DNA of 64,000 nt from NCBI GenBank assembly GCA_039818345.1, contig JBCBUC010000013.1:21114-85113 (forward strand). Reading direction: 5' to 3'. This document shows, in pieces, positions 51,861 through 60,443 of the stretch. Made by a program: the position numbers and the translations under genes. This DNA is from Parvularcula sp039818345. GTDB taxonomy: Bacteria; Pseudomonadota; Alphaproteobacteria; Caulobacterales; Parvularculaceae. How positions within the stretch are numbered: position 1 is the stretch's first letter; every line of letters begins with the position of its first letter. Under the pieces are notes generated by a model. That model was not told the origin of the DNA, did not search any database, and was given only the letters and a program-made list of their open reading frames with translations.

Positions 51861-53711
51861 ATGCGTTACGTACACGCCTTTTTCTCCTCCGCCGCCCTCG
51901 CGGTCATCCTCGCGCCCATAATCATCTCGCCAGCGCAAGCCCAAACCACTAATGACCCATCTTCAGACGATGTGATTGTCGTCACAGGCACGCGCTTGCC
52001 CACGCCTCTCGATCAAGTGGGGCGGTCAGTCACCGTCCTAACCGGCGCTGACATCGAGCTTCGTCAGCAGCGTTTCATCTATGATGCCTTGGCAGCCGTT
52101 CCAGGGATACAAATCCTCCGCACTGGTAGTTTTGGCAGCGCGGCCACCGTCTCTGTGCGAGGTCTGGACAGCGACCAGACCTTGGTTGTGCAAGACGGTG
52201 TGGTGGTCAACAATCCGTCGTCGTTTGGCAACGGCTTTGATTTCGCCAATTTCGACACGGCTGATATCGAACGGATCGAGGTGATCCGCGGCGCCCAATC
52301 GACGCTCTACGGGTCGGATGCGATTGGCGGCGTCATCAATATCATCACCAAAGATGGCCGCGAAGGGTTTGGCGGTGACGCGCTTCTTGAGTTGGGGTCA
52401 TTCGATTCGGTCCGAGCTGGCGCAAGTGTCTACGGCGGAAACCAGATCGCCTCGGGTCGTGTCTCGATCAGCGCCTCAACCACGAATGGTTTTTCGTCAG
52501 CCGACGAAGGGGCAGGCAATACTGAAGATGATGGCTTTGACAACGTCACCATCTCGACCAAAGGCCGCTATCAACCAACCGAGACGCTCTACGTTGACGT
52601 GATCGCACGCTATCAAGACAGCGAAAACGAATTCGACAGCTTCGCTGGCGGTCGCCCCGTGGACGGCAATGAAGTAGGCGAGACGGAAGAGTTGACGGTG
52701 GCTGGGTTTGTCACTCACACATCATTCGAAGGGGTTCTCGAGAACCGCGTCGGGGTCACCTATCTTCGCAACGATCGTTTGAATTTGACCGATGGGACCC
52801 CATCTTTTGATGCCCTCGGCACACGGATCTCCTATGAGTATCAAGGCACGGTCAAACCCGCCGACGGCTTAAGCCTTGTTGGCGGTGCAGAATACGATGT
52901 GCAGGAATCAGAAGTGACCGTTGGTTTTGGGGGTAACCAAGAAATCGAAACCACGAGCGGCTTTGGTCTCATCCAACTTGATTTCCTCGAGAACCTAACC
53001 TTGAATGTCGGGGCACGCTACGATTCAAGTGATGAGTTTGGTTCCGAAACGACATTCAACGCGTCGGCTGCCTTTACCGTTCCGCATATAGGAACGATCC
53101 TTCGCAGCAGCTTTTCCGAAGGCTTCCGTGCACCAACGGCCGGTGAGCTGGGGTTTAACCCAGACCTCTTTGCGGAATTCAGTGATGGTTGGGACATAGG
53201 ACTTGAACAGCCGATTGCCAACGGCAAGGCACGTTTATCGGCGACCTATTTTGATCAAGAGATTGATGATCTGATCGCTTTCGACCTCAGCGCGTTCACC
53301 TTCGTCAATGTGCAGGAGTTCGAGAGTAAGGGTGTCGAAATCGCTCTTGATGCAGATCTTTATCAATGGCTATCGTTTCGCGGAGCTTATACCTATGTCG
53401 ATGCGACCAACGTCACCACCACCAATGTGGCTCTTAACCAGCCCGAACATCGCTTTAACGCCGAGATTGCCGCGCAAGCGACAGATCGTCTAACGCTATC
53501 TTTAGGCGTGAACTATAATGGTTCCGAACTTGATGGGACCAACACGCTCGATTCCTTCACCCTGATCAATGTACGTGGCCAGTACGCACTCAATGAGGCA
53601 ATCGAACTCTTCGCTCGCGTCGAAAACGCAACCGATGCTGATTATCAAGACAATTTTGGTTATGGTACTGCACCAATCTCAGCATTTGGCGGCGTGAGGA
53701 CGCGGTTCTAG
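51861..53711 (+). CDS. btuB: TonB-dependent vitamin B12 receptor BtuB
   Basis: A 616-residue outer-membrane receptor. It has a signal peptide ending in SPAQAQ, a TonB box region DDVIVVTGTRLPT, and a plug domain (ALAAVPGIQI, ATVSVRGLDSDQTLVVQDGV, IERIEVIRGAQSTLYGSDA with GGVINIITK), followed by a beta-barrel that ends in a terminal aromatic (RTRF). The ATG at 51861 is chosen for its SD (AAAGG) and signal peptide. It is the first gene downstream of the riboswitch, supporting a cobalamin or cobinamide substrate. Confidence 0.94.
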   Translation: MRYVHAFFSSAALAVILAPIIISPAQAQTTNDPSSDDVIVVTGTRLPTPLDQVGRSVTVLTGADIELRQQRFIYDALAAVPGIQILRTGSFGSAATVSVRGLDSDQTLVVQDGVVVNNPSSFGNGFDFANFDTADIERIEVIRGAQSTLYGSDAIGGVINIITKDGREGFGGDALLELGSFDSVRAGASVYGGNQIASGRVSISASTTNGFSSADEGAGNTEDDGFDNVTISTKGRYQPTETLYVDVIARYQDSENEFDSFAGGRPVDGNEVGETEELTVAGFVTHTSFEGVLENRVGVTYLRNDRLNLTDGTPSFDALGTRISYEYQGTVKPADGLSLVGGAEYDVQESEVTVGFGGNQEIETTSGFGLIQLDFLENLTLNVGARYDSSDEFGSETTFNASAAFTVPHIGTILRSSFSEGFRAPTAGELGFNPDLFAEFSDGWDIGLEQPIANGKARLSATYFDQEIDDLIAFDLSAFTFVNVQEFESKGVEIALDADLYQWLSFRGAYTYVDATNVTTTNVALNQPEHRFNAEIAAQATDRLTLSLGVNYNGSELDGTNTLDSFTLINVRGQYALNEAIELFARVENATDADYQDNFGYGTAPISAFGGVRTRF

Positions 53712-54568
53712 TGGGACAAGGGATCTTATCCCTCTTCAAGGTGGCAGCGCACAGCGCTGCCATTCTTCTCCCCGTCCTTCTTTCGTCGTGCGGTGACAAC
53801 CCGGCTAACATCCAGAAGAGCGAGAGTCCGACACGGATCATGAGTCTTGACTATTGCGCTGATCAGTACGTCCTCAAATTCGCTGATCGCCAACATATTC
53901 TCGCGCTCTCTCCCCACGCGACCGCGGACTTCTCTTACATGAGAGACTCAGCAGTCGGCCTACCGACCATCCGTCCTGTTGCAGAGAACATATTGATCAT
54001 GAACCCCGATCTTGTGGTCCGGACGTATGGCGGTGGCCCAAATGTGACCGCTTTTTTGGAACGCGCCGGTATCCCGGTACTGAACGTCGGTTGGACCAAC
54101 ACGATTGATGACGTCGTCATCAACATTGAACGCTTATCATCAGCACTCGGCTCGGCTGAAGAAGGCCGTGCAACCATCGCCGACATGCGCCAAAGGTTAG
54201 ATCGAGCGCGGCTGTCTGAGCAGAGCGTCACAACCCTCTACATGACACCAGCAGGTGTCACGACAGGACCAGGTTCGTTGGTCCACGAATTGATCACTGC
54301 AGCTGGTCTTTCGAATTTTCAAGACGAGCCTGGTTGGCGTTCCCTGCCGCTTGAGCGTCTCGCCTATGAAAAGCCAGATCTCGTTGCTGCTGCCTTTTTT
54401 GGCACACTCACCAACCATCCCGATGCATGGAGCCCGTCCAATCATCCCGTGGCGCAGGCACAGATGACGAATTCCGATCTGGTACCGATTGAAGGAGCCT
54501 GGACGGCCTGTGGTGGGTGGTTTTTGGTGGACGCCGTTGAAGCTCTATCGGAGGCTGCCCAACCGTGA
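53711..54568 (+). CDS. btuF: Cobalamin ABC transporter substrate-binding lipoprotein
   Basis: A 285-residue periplasmic binding protein of the BtuF/FhuD class. A lipobox LLSSC places the lipid on Cys-27. The helical-backbone binding fold is suggested by IMSLDYCADQYVLKFADRQH, NPDLVVRTYGGGPN and the FGTLTNHP region. It starts with GTG overlapping the btuB stop and overlaps btuC by four bases. The substrate assignment comes mainly from its neighbours. Confidence 0.9.
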   Translation: MGQGILSLFKVAAHSAAILLPVLLSSCGDNPANIQKSESPTRIMSLDYCADQYVLKFADRQHILALSPHATADFSYMRDSAVGLPTIRPVAENILIMNPDLVVRTYGGGPNVTAFLERAGIPVLNVGWTNTIDDVVINIERLSSALGSAEEGRATIADMRQRLDRARLSEQSVTTLYMTPAGVTTGPGSLVHELITAAGLSNFQDEPGWRSLPLERLAYEKPDLVAAAFFGTLTNHPDAWSPSNHPVAQAQMTNSDLVPIEGAWTACGGWFLVDAVEALSEAAQP

Positions 54569-55557
54569 GCGCAAAGGATTGGCTTAACCCGGGTTTGGGC
54601 CTCGCAGGATTGATCGCCCTATTCGCGGCCTGCCTCATCGGTTCAACGCCCCTCCCACTTGGCCGCGTGATCGCCGCGTTTTTTGGTGCAGCATCGGAGG
54701 CAGATCAACTTGTCGTCTGGGCCATCCGTCTACCCCGTGCATTGGCAGCTTATATGGTGGGTTTGGCTCTGGGTCTTAGCGGTGCGGCTTTGCAGGGTTT
54801 GCTCCGTAATCCCCTCGCTGAACCAGGTGTCCTCGGCGTCTCAGCGAGTGCTTCACTGTTTGCTACGTTCTCGCTCTATTACGGTCTCGTCGCGGCCAAC
54901 GCTTGGGCTCTTCCGATTGCTGCGATCATAGGTGCACTGATGGCGACAAGCATTTTGACCATCGCAGCCGTTCGAACGCAGTCGGTTGTAACGCTGATCC
55001 TCATTGGCGTCGGCCTCTCAAGTTTTGCTGGAGCGGCGATGAGCCTTCTCATGAACCTCGCGCCCAATCCTTTTTCCCTCTCGGATATGATCAATTGGAT
55101 GCTTGGCACCGTCGCCAATCGAAGTTTTCAGGAAATCACGCTAACTGCACCGTTCATGGCAGTTGGTGCGGGGCTTCTCCTGTGGCGACGTCGGGGTTTA
55201 TCCGTACTCACACTTGGCGAAGAGGCGGCGAGCGGGGTCGGGCTTAACCTTCGCCATCAAAGACTTATCACGGTGATCGGAGCGGGGCTTGCGACCGGGG
55301 CATCCGTGGCACTGGCCGGCGCTATAGGCTTTGTTGGCATTGTCGCTCCGCACATTGTGCGGCCGCTGGTCGACCACGACCCGGCTCGATCTCTTGTTCC
55401 TTCCGCGCTCCTTGCAGGCTTGATTCTTGTCATTGCTGACATCGGTGTCCGTGTTCTTCCTACTGATCAGGAACTGAAACTAGGGGTGGTGGCAGCATTG
55501 ATCGGTGCACCGGCCTTTGTCTGGATCGCTATGCAGAGGCGCACCGTCAATGACTGA
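54565..55557 (+). CDS. btuC: Cobalamin ABC transporter permease
   Basis: A 330-residue FecCD-family permease with about ten helices. Typical segments are LPRALAAYMVGLALGLSGAA, QGLLRNPLAEPGVLGVSASA and GFVGIVAPHIVRPLVDHDPA, the last being the cytoplasmic loop that contacts the ATPase. It overlaps btuF by four and btuD by eight bases. Confidence 0.93.
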   Translation: MSAKDWLNPGLGLAGLIALFAACLIGSTPLPLGRVIAAFFGAASEADQLVVWAIRLPRALAAYMVGLALGLSGAALQGLLRNPLAEPGVLGVSASASLFATFSLYYGLVAANAWALPIAAIIGALMATSILTIAAVRTQSVVTLILIGVGLSSFAGAAMSLLMNLAPNPFSLSDMINWMLGTVANRSFQEITLTAPFMAVGAGLLLWRRRGLSVLTLGEEAASGVGLNLRHQRLITVIGAGLATGASVALAGAIGFVGIVAPHIVRPLVDHDPARSLVPSALLAGLILVIADIGVRVLPTDQELKLGVVAALIGAPAFVWIAMQRRTVND

Positions 55558-56311
55558 GCTTATCGTCAACGATATCAGCCTAACGAAGAAAGATGCGATC
55601 CTTGTCGATCACGCATCTTTCTCCCTTAAAGCAGGAGAACTTGTCGCGCTCCTCGGACCCAACGGCGCGGGTAAGACCAGCCTGATCAGGGCATCGCTTG
55701 GCCTCGAAACACCAACCACCGGTAGCGCCAGCCTTGATGATGTCGGGATTGAGACGCTCGATCCCATTGCACGTGCTCGGAAGATTGCCTACCTCCCTCA
55801 AGAAAGACCCCTCGCCTGGCCAGCGCGAGTCCGTGATGTGGTGGCCCTTGGACGCTTTAGCCACGGAACAGCACTTGGGCGATTGAAACCGAACGACGAA
55901 GAAGCCGTCGATAAAGCAATCCTCGCCTGCGACCTTCATAAGCTAGCGCATCGCTCCGTTGACACCCTTTCTGGCGGTGAGCGTGCGCGGATGCATTGCG
56001 CTCGAGCCTTCGCAGCCGAGGCGCCCCTTCTTATTGCCGATGAACCGACAGCGGCCTTAGATCCTCGGCACCAGTTCCGGGTGATGGATCTTGTCAAAGC
56101 GTTCGTCACCAATGGAGGGGGTGCGCTCGTTGTTCTGCACGATGTGCAACTCGCCGCGCGGTATGCATCGCGCCTCGTCTGGATGAAGGATGGGCGGGTT
56201 CTTGCCGATGGGCCGCCTGCGGAAACACTGACCCAGGAGCGTTTGCGGGATACCTACGGAGTTCGGGCCCATGTTGAGGGTACTTCGATTGAATTAGAAG
56301 GTGCTCTGTGA
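55550..56311 (+). CDS. btuD: Cobalamin ABC transporter ATP-binding protein
   Basis: A 253-residue ABC ATPase. Walker A is LLGPNGAGKTSLIRA, the signature is TLSGGERARMHCARAFA, Walker B is LLIADEPTAALD, and the switch His is in VVLHDVQLAARYA. The ATG at 55550 gives MTELIVNDISLTKK, whereas the upstream frame belongs to btuC. It completes the BtuFCD importer. Confidence 0.93.
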   Translation: MTELIVNDISLTKKDAILVDHASFSLKAGELVALLGPNGAGKTSLIRASLGLETPTTGSASLDDVGIETLDPIARARKIAYLPQERPLAWPARVRDVVALGRFSHGTALGRLKPNDEEAVDKAILACDLHKLAHRSVDTLSGGERARMHCARAFAAEAPLLIADEPTAALDPRHQFRVMDLVKAFVTNGGGALVVLHDVQLAARYASRLVWMKDGRVLADGPPAETLTQERLRDTYGVRAHVEGTSIELEGAL

Positions 56312-57786
56312 CGGCGAAGGCCCTGATGTTTCAGGGCACAGGCTCAGACGTCGGAAAGTCGCTCCTGACCGCCGCTTTTTGCCGATTGGCGATCAGACGG
56401 GGCGTTAGCGTTGCGCCCTTCAAACCACAGAACATGTCCAACAACGCAGCCGCTTGCCCTTCGGGAGGGGAGATTGGCCGGGCACAGGCGTTTCAAGCCT
56501 TGGCCGCTGGCCTTGATCCCGACACGGATATGAATCCAGTTCTCCTCAAACCAGAGACCGATCAAACAGCACAAATCATCCTTCAGGGACGACCGGTCAA
56601 ATCACTCGAAGCCAAAGACTATATGACGTCGCGTGGCCGTCTGTTGGCGCCGGTGATGGAGAGCTTTGCGCGACTGGCCTCACGTTTTGATCTTGTGCTG
56701 ATCGAAGGTGCAGGCAGCCCTGCTGAAGTCAATCTTCGCAGAGGTGATATCGCCAATATGGGTTTTGCGCGCCAGGCTGGTGTTCCCGTTTGTCTCATTG
56801 GCGATATCGACCGGGGCGGTCTGATCGCCAGTCTTGTTGGGACCAAGACGGTGATGGACCCTTCTGATGCCGCGATGGTGACCAGCTTTCTCGTCAACAA
56901 GTTTCGAGGGAATCCACGCCTCTTTGATGATGGTGTGCGTACCATCGAGACGCACACCAGCTGGCCTTGCCTGGGTGTGATCCCATGGCTCACGGCCGCG
57001 TCTCGTCTTCCTGCGGAAGATGCCGTGGCGCTCAACCACCCCGAAGAACCCCGTGATGGTGGGTTCAAAATCTCCGCACCGATGTTATCGCGCATGGCGA
57101 ATTTCGACGATGCCGATCCACTCAAGATGGATCCTGGGATCGATTTTCAATGGATTAGACCCGGCCGGCCCATCCCCCGCGATTCAGACGTGATCATCCT
57201 ATTTGGAACAAAGTCGACCATCGGCGATCTTCATTTTTTAAGGGAACAAGGTTGGGACCACGACATTATCGCGCATGCACGCGCCGGTCGTCGTCTCCTG
57301 GGCCTTTGCGGTGGTTACCAAATGCTGGGTCGTTCCATCATTGATCCGGATGGTGTCGATGGACGAGCTGGTCAGGTGAACGGACTTGGCTTGCTTGACG
57401 TCGACACAGTGATGCAAGCGGACAAACGGGTCGCCCCGGTACAAGCAACATGCGCCATCACGTCCGCACCAATCGCCGGATATGAAATTCATATGGGCAG
57501 CACGGAGGGCCCCGACACGGCTCACCCCTTTGCTCACATCAACGGGCAGCCAGAAGGCGCCCGGAGCGCAGATGGCCTCATCGAGGGAAGTTATCTGCAC
57601 GGTGTTTTCTCAAGCGACACTTTTCGGCGATCATGGATCAGACGCGCCGGCGGCCAGCCCTTCGACATGCTTTCTTACGCTGAAAACGTCGAAAAAGCGC
57701 TCGACCAACTCGCGGATGAGGTCGACCGGGCTATCGACTTCGATCGTCTTTTGGCCACGTCAAGGGTCCCCGGATGGTCTCCTTGA
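56308..57786 (+). CDS. cobQ: Cobyric acid synthase
   Basis: A 492-residue amidotransferase that amidates four side chains of adenosylcobyrinic acid a,c-diamide. The N-terminal P-loop-like domain has FQGTGSDVGKSLLTAAFCRL, FKPQNMSNNA and VLIEGAGSPAEVNLR; the C-terminal glutaminase domain has the nucleophile Cys in LLGLCGGYQMLG. GTG start overlapping btuD. Its presence beside an importer suggests salvage of incomplete corrinoids or partner genes elsewhere. Confidence 0.95.
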   Translation: MTAKALMFQGTGSDVGKSLLTAAFCRLAIRRGVSVAPFKPQNMSNNAAACPSGGEIGRAQAFQALAAGLDPDTDMNPVLLKPETDQTAQIILQGRPVKSLEAKDYMTSRGRLLAPVMESFARLASRFDLVLIEGAGSPAEVNLRRGDIANMGFARQAGVPVCLIGDIDRGGLIASLVGTKTVMDPSDAAMVTSFLVNKFRGNPRLFDDGVRTIETHTSWPCLGVIPWLTAASRLPAEDAVALNHPEEPRDGGFKISAPMLSRMANFDDADPLKMDPGIDFQWIRPGRPIPRDSDVIILFGTKSTIGDLHFLREQGWDHDIIAHARAGRRLLGLCGGYQMLGRSIIDPDGVDGRAGQVNGLGLLDVDTVMQADKRVAPVQATCAITSAPIAGYEIHMGSTEGPDTAHPFAHINGQPEGARSADGLIEGSYLHGVFSSDTFRRSWIRRAGGQPFDMLSYAENVEKALDQLADEVDRAIDFDRLLATSRVPGWSP

Positions 57787-58745
57787 TCCTAACCCCCGAA
57801 CCCGGATTAATGCTGACAGCACTGGCCATTGAGGGCATGGTGGGTTGGCCAAAGGCGCTCGACCGATGGATCCAGCATCCTGTAGTCTGGATTGGTCGCC
57901 TGTGCGATGTCGGCACACGGTTGCTGAACCGCCAGGCGTGGTCCCACCGAGTGCGATACCTTTCCGGAATGCTTGTCACACTGATCATCATCACGATCAC
58001 CTCCGTCTCAGCCATTCTCCTCTCAACCCTACTGCCCAACACTGTTTGGGGTTTCATTGGCGAAGCCCTGGTCGCTTCTAGCTTGCTGGCATCACGCAGT
58101 CTTCACTGCCATGTCGCGGCCGTCGCTCAACCTCTGGCGTTGGGTAATATTAATAACGCTCGCCAGGCGGTGGCCCACATAGTCGGACGGGACCCAGACC
58201 TGCTCGATCGTCCTGGCATCGCGCGCGCAGCTCTTGAAAGCCTTGCAGAAAACACCTCTGATGGCATCATCGCGCCAGTCTTCTGGGGTCTGCTTTTCGG
58301 TCTACCCGGTATCGCCGTTTATAAAGCCATCAACACGCTCGATTCGATGATCGGCCATCGGAGCAATGAATTCTTGGCCTTCGGCGGCTTTGCTGCTCGG
58401 CTCGATGATGTTGCTAATTTGATCCCTGCACGCCTCACTGGATTTATTTTCGTTCTTGTTAGCCTTAAACCGCGTGCGCTGCACACGATGCTGCGGAATG
58501 CCCACCGGCACCGATCCCCCAATGCGGGCTGGCCCGAAGCTGCCATGGCGGGAGCCCTCAATATTCGCCTTTCAGGACCAAGACGATATGGCAACCAGAC
58601 CTCTCAAGAACCGTGGTTAAATGAGCACGCTCCTGATCCCTGTCCGGTTTCAATCGAAAGGGGGCTATTGCTCTATCGTCGAGCTATTCTGCTGTGCTGT
58701 GCCGGTCTATGCCTCGCAACGATTGGGGTGACAATTGGACAATGA
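57774..58745 (+). CDS. cobD: Adenosylcobinamide-phosphate synthase
   Basis: A 323-residue membrane enzyme (CbiB/CobD) that attaches the aminopropanol phosphate arm to cobyric acid. ESLAENTSDGIIAPVFWGLL and PGIAVYKAINTLDSMIGHR are diagnostic, and AHRHRSPNAGWPEAAMAGAL follows. About five hydrophobic segments. It overlaps cobQ by 13 bases and the decarboxylase gene by 11. Confidence 0.94.
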   Translation: MVSLILTPEPGLMLTALAIEGMVGWPKALDRWIQHPVVWIGRLCDVGTRLLNRQAWSHRVRYLSGMLVTLIIITITSVSAILLSTLLPNTVWGFIGEALVASSLLASRSLHCHVAAVAQPLALGNINNARQAVAHIVGRDPDLLDRPGIARAALESLAENTSDGIIAPVFWGLLFGLPGIAVYKAINTLDSMIGHRSNEFLAFGGFAARLDDVANLIPARLTGFIFVLVSLKPRALHTMLRNAHRHRSPNAGWPEAAMAGALNIRLSGPRRYGNQTSQEPWLNEHAPDPCPVSIERGLLLYRRAILLCCAGLCLATIGVTIGQ

Positions 58746-59733
58746 TCTGATCCACGGCGGCGCCATTGACCTTATGCATCAACGGTTTAAGGACGCGCCC
58801 AAGCCATGGCTCGATCTTTCGACCGGTATCAATCCGTTCGCCTACCCCCATGTATCCGTGAGCCGAGAGGCGGTTGAGCATCTACCGACCAACGCCATGA
58901 TCGAGGGCTGCCGGGCAGCCATGGCCAAGGCTTTTCGAGCTCCTCGAGAAAGCATTGTTGTGGGCCCCGGAAGCGAGCTTCTTATTCGTTTACTCCCTAA
59001 CGTGATTAAACCGAAAGTGGTCGTGATCCTCAACCCCACTTATGGAGATCATAAGACGGTTTGGGCAGCCGCTGATTGCCGGGTGATTGAGACAGAAGCT
59101 CCCCTTCAACGGGCGGGGGAGGCAGACGCTGTGGTGGTCTGCAATCCCAACAACCCTGACGGTCGGATCTTTTCGCCCAACGAGCTTGAACGGGCGCGGG
59201 AGCAGTTGGCCGCTCGCGGTGGCTGGCTCATTGTCGATGAAGCCTATGCGGATCTTGATCCTCGTTTGAGTATCGCAAGTTCGGGAGGCAAGGACGGTTT
59301 AATCGTCTTACGTTCGTTCGGTAAGTTCTATGGGCTCGCTGGTATCCGTCTTGGCGCAGCACTCGTGCCCGCATTGCTCCGTTCCGTGATCAACCATCGA
59401 CTTGGCTCTTGGCCAGTGTCAGGCGCTGCCTTAGAAATAGGCACACGAGCCTACAACGATACCGACTGGGCCATGATGGTCCGTCCGAAGCTCGCGTCGG
59501 CACGGGTACGACTGGATTCCCTTCTACAACGTCACGGCCTGACGATAAACGGCGGTACTGATCTTTTTCGTTTGATCAAGACAGCCAACGCCCACCAAAT
59601 GTGGAAACGACTTGCTGAGAGCGGGATCTATGTGCGGCGTTTTGATTGGTCTGAGCACGATCTACGTATTGGTCTTCCTCCCGATGAACAAGCTGAGGAT
59701 CGTTTCGAGAAAGCGCTTAGCTTTTTAACGTGA
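58735..59733 (+). CDS. cobC: Threonine-phosphate decarboxylase
   Basis: A 332-residue PLP aminotransferase-fold enzyme that makes (R)-1-aminopropan-2-ol phosphate, the arm used by the preceding gene product. HGGAIDLMHQRFKDAP, LDLSTGINPFAYP and NPNNPDGRIF lie in the N-terminal half, and the PLP lysine is in VLRSFGKFYGLAGIRLG. The start is TTG at 58735. It overlaps the convergent cobU by 17 bases. Confidence 0.92.
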   Translation: MDNDLIHGGAIDLMHQRFKDAPKPWLDLSTGINPFAYPHVSVSREAVEHLPTNAMIEGCRAAMAKAFRAPRESIVVGPGSELLIRLLPNVIKPKVVVILNPTYGDHKTVWAAADCRVIETEAPLQRAGEADAVVVCNPNNPDGRIFSPNELERAREQLAARGGWLIVDEAYADLDPRLSIASSGGKDGLIVLRSFGKFYGLAGIRLGAALVPALLRSVINHRLGSWPVSGAALEIGTRAYNDTDWAMMVRPKLASARVRLDSLLQRHGLTINGGTDLFRLIKTANAHQMWKRLAESGIYVRRFDWSEHDLRIGLPPDEQAEDRFEKALSFLT

Positions 59734-60229
59734 TCGGAAGGCCAGCAGCGATGAATTCGACACGATCACTCATCGCGGCGACTTCCTGATTAAGCCAGCC
59801 CTGGGCGTCACGAAAGTCTCGGCCAAGTGGGGTTTCGGGAACTAAGCCCAATCCCACCTCATTGGAAACGACAACCACTGGGCCTTTCGCTTCGAGGAAG
59901 GACAAGCAAAGCTCTTTGATTTCTGACGCGACGTCACGATCAGTATGCATGACATTCGACAACCAGAGCGTTAGGCAATCGACAAGACAAACGGTGTTCA
60001 AACAAGCATGAACACTGATCGCGCTTGCCACATCAAGCGGCGCTTCCACCGTCTTCCACCCCTGCCCCCGGTCGGCCTGATGCCTGGCGATGCGTTGAGC
60101 CATTTCGTCGTCGAATGGTTCCGCTGTCGCCACAAAGATACGTTGGCTGGCCAAACGCTCAGCACACGACTGCGCGTAACGGCTTTTCCCGGAGCGTGCC
60201 CCGCCTAAGACAAACACTACCTCAGCCAT
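59717..60229 (-). CDS. cobU: Bifunctional adenosylcobinamide kinase / guanylyltransferase
   Basis: A 170-residue enzyme (CobU/CobP) that phosphorylates adenosylcobinamide and adds GMP before CobS acts. The P-loop is FVLGGARSGKSRYAQ, with VDCLTLWLSNVM, VVVSNEVGLGLVPETPLGR, then FRDAQGWLNQEVA. It is on the opposite strand to the rest of the cluster, and its 214-base upstream region has no B12 box, so it is likely regulated separately. Confidence 0.95.
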   Translation of the reverse strand: MAEVVFVLGGARSGKSRYAQSCAERLASQRIFVATAEPFDDEMAQRIARHQADRGQGWKTVEAPLDVASAISVHACLNTVCLVDCLTLWLSNVMHTDRDVASEIKELCLSFLEAKGPVVVVSNEVGLGLVPETPLGRDFRDAQGWLNQEVAAMSDRVEFIAAGLPITLKS

Positions 60230-60443
60230 GTTCCTCGCATCGCTTGTCGAAACCCGAGCCGATGGCGATAACTACCCCCTTGCGCGCCCATCGAACAACA
60301 ACAAACCGGCATGTGCCCTCACGCGCGCCATACCAGCGGTACATGTCACAAAGACCCCGTGTTGAACCGAGGCTCTCATCTATCTTGGGCGTTCGAGGTC
60401 AGCCACTGACAGCACGATGATGGCGGATGATGCAGACCGGTTT

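Noticed and set aside
60025..60420. 131-codon plus-strand ORF over cobU and its upstream spacer
   Set aside because: Mostly antisense to cobU; no plausible start signal or domain.
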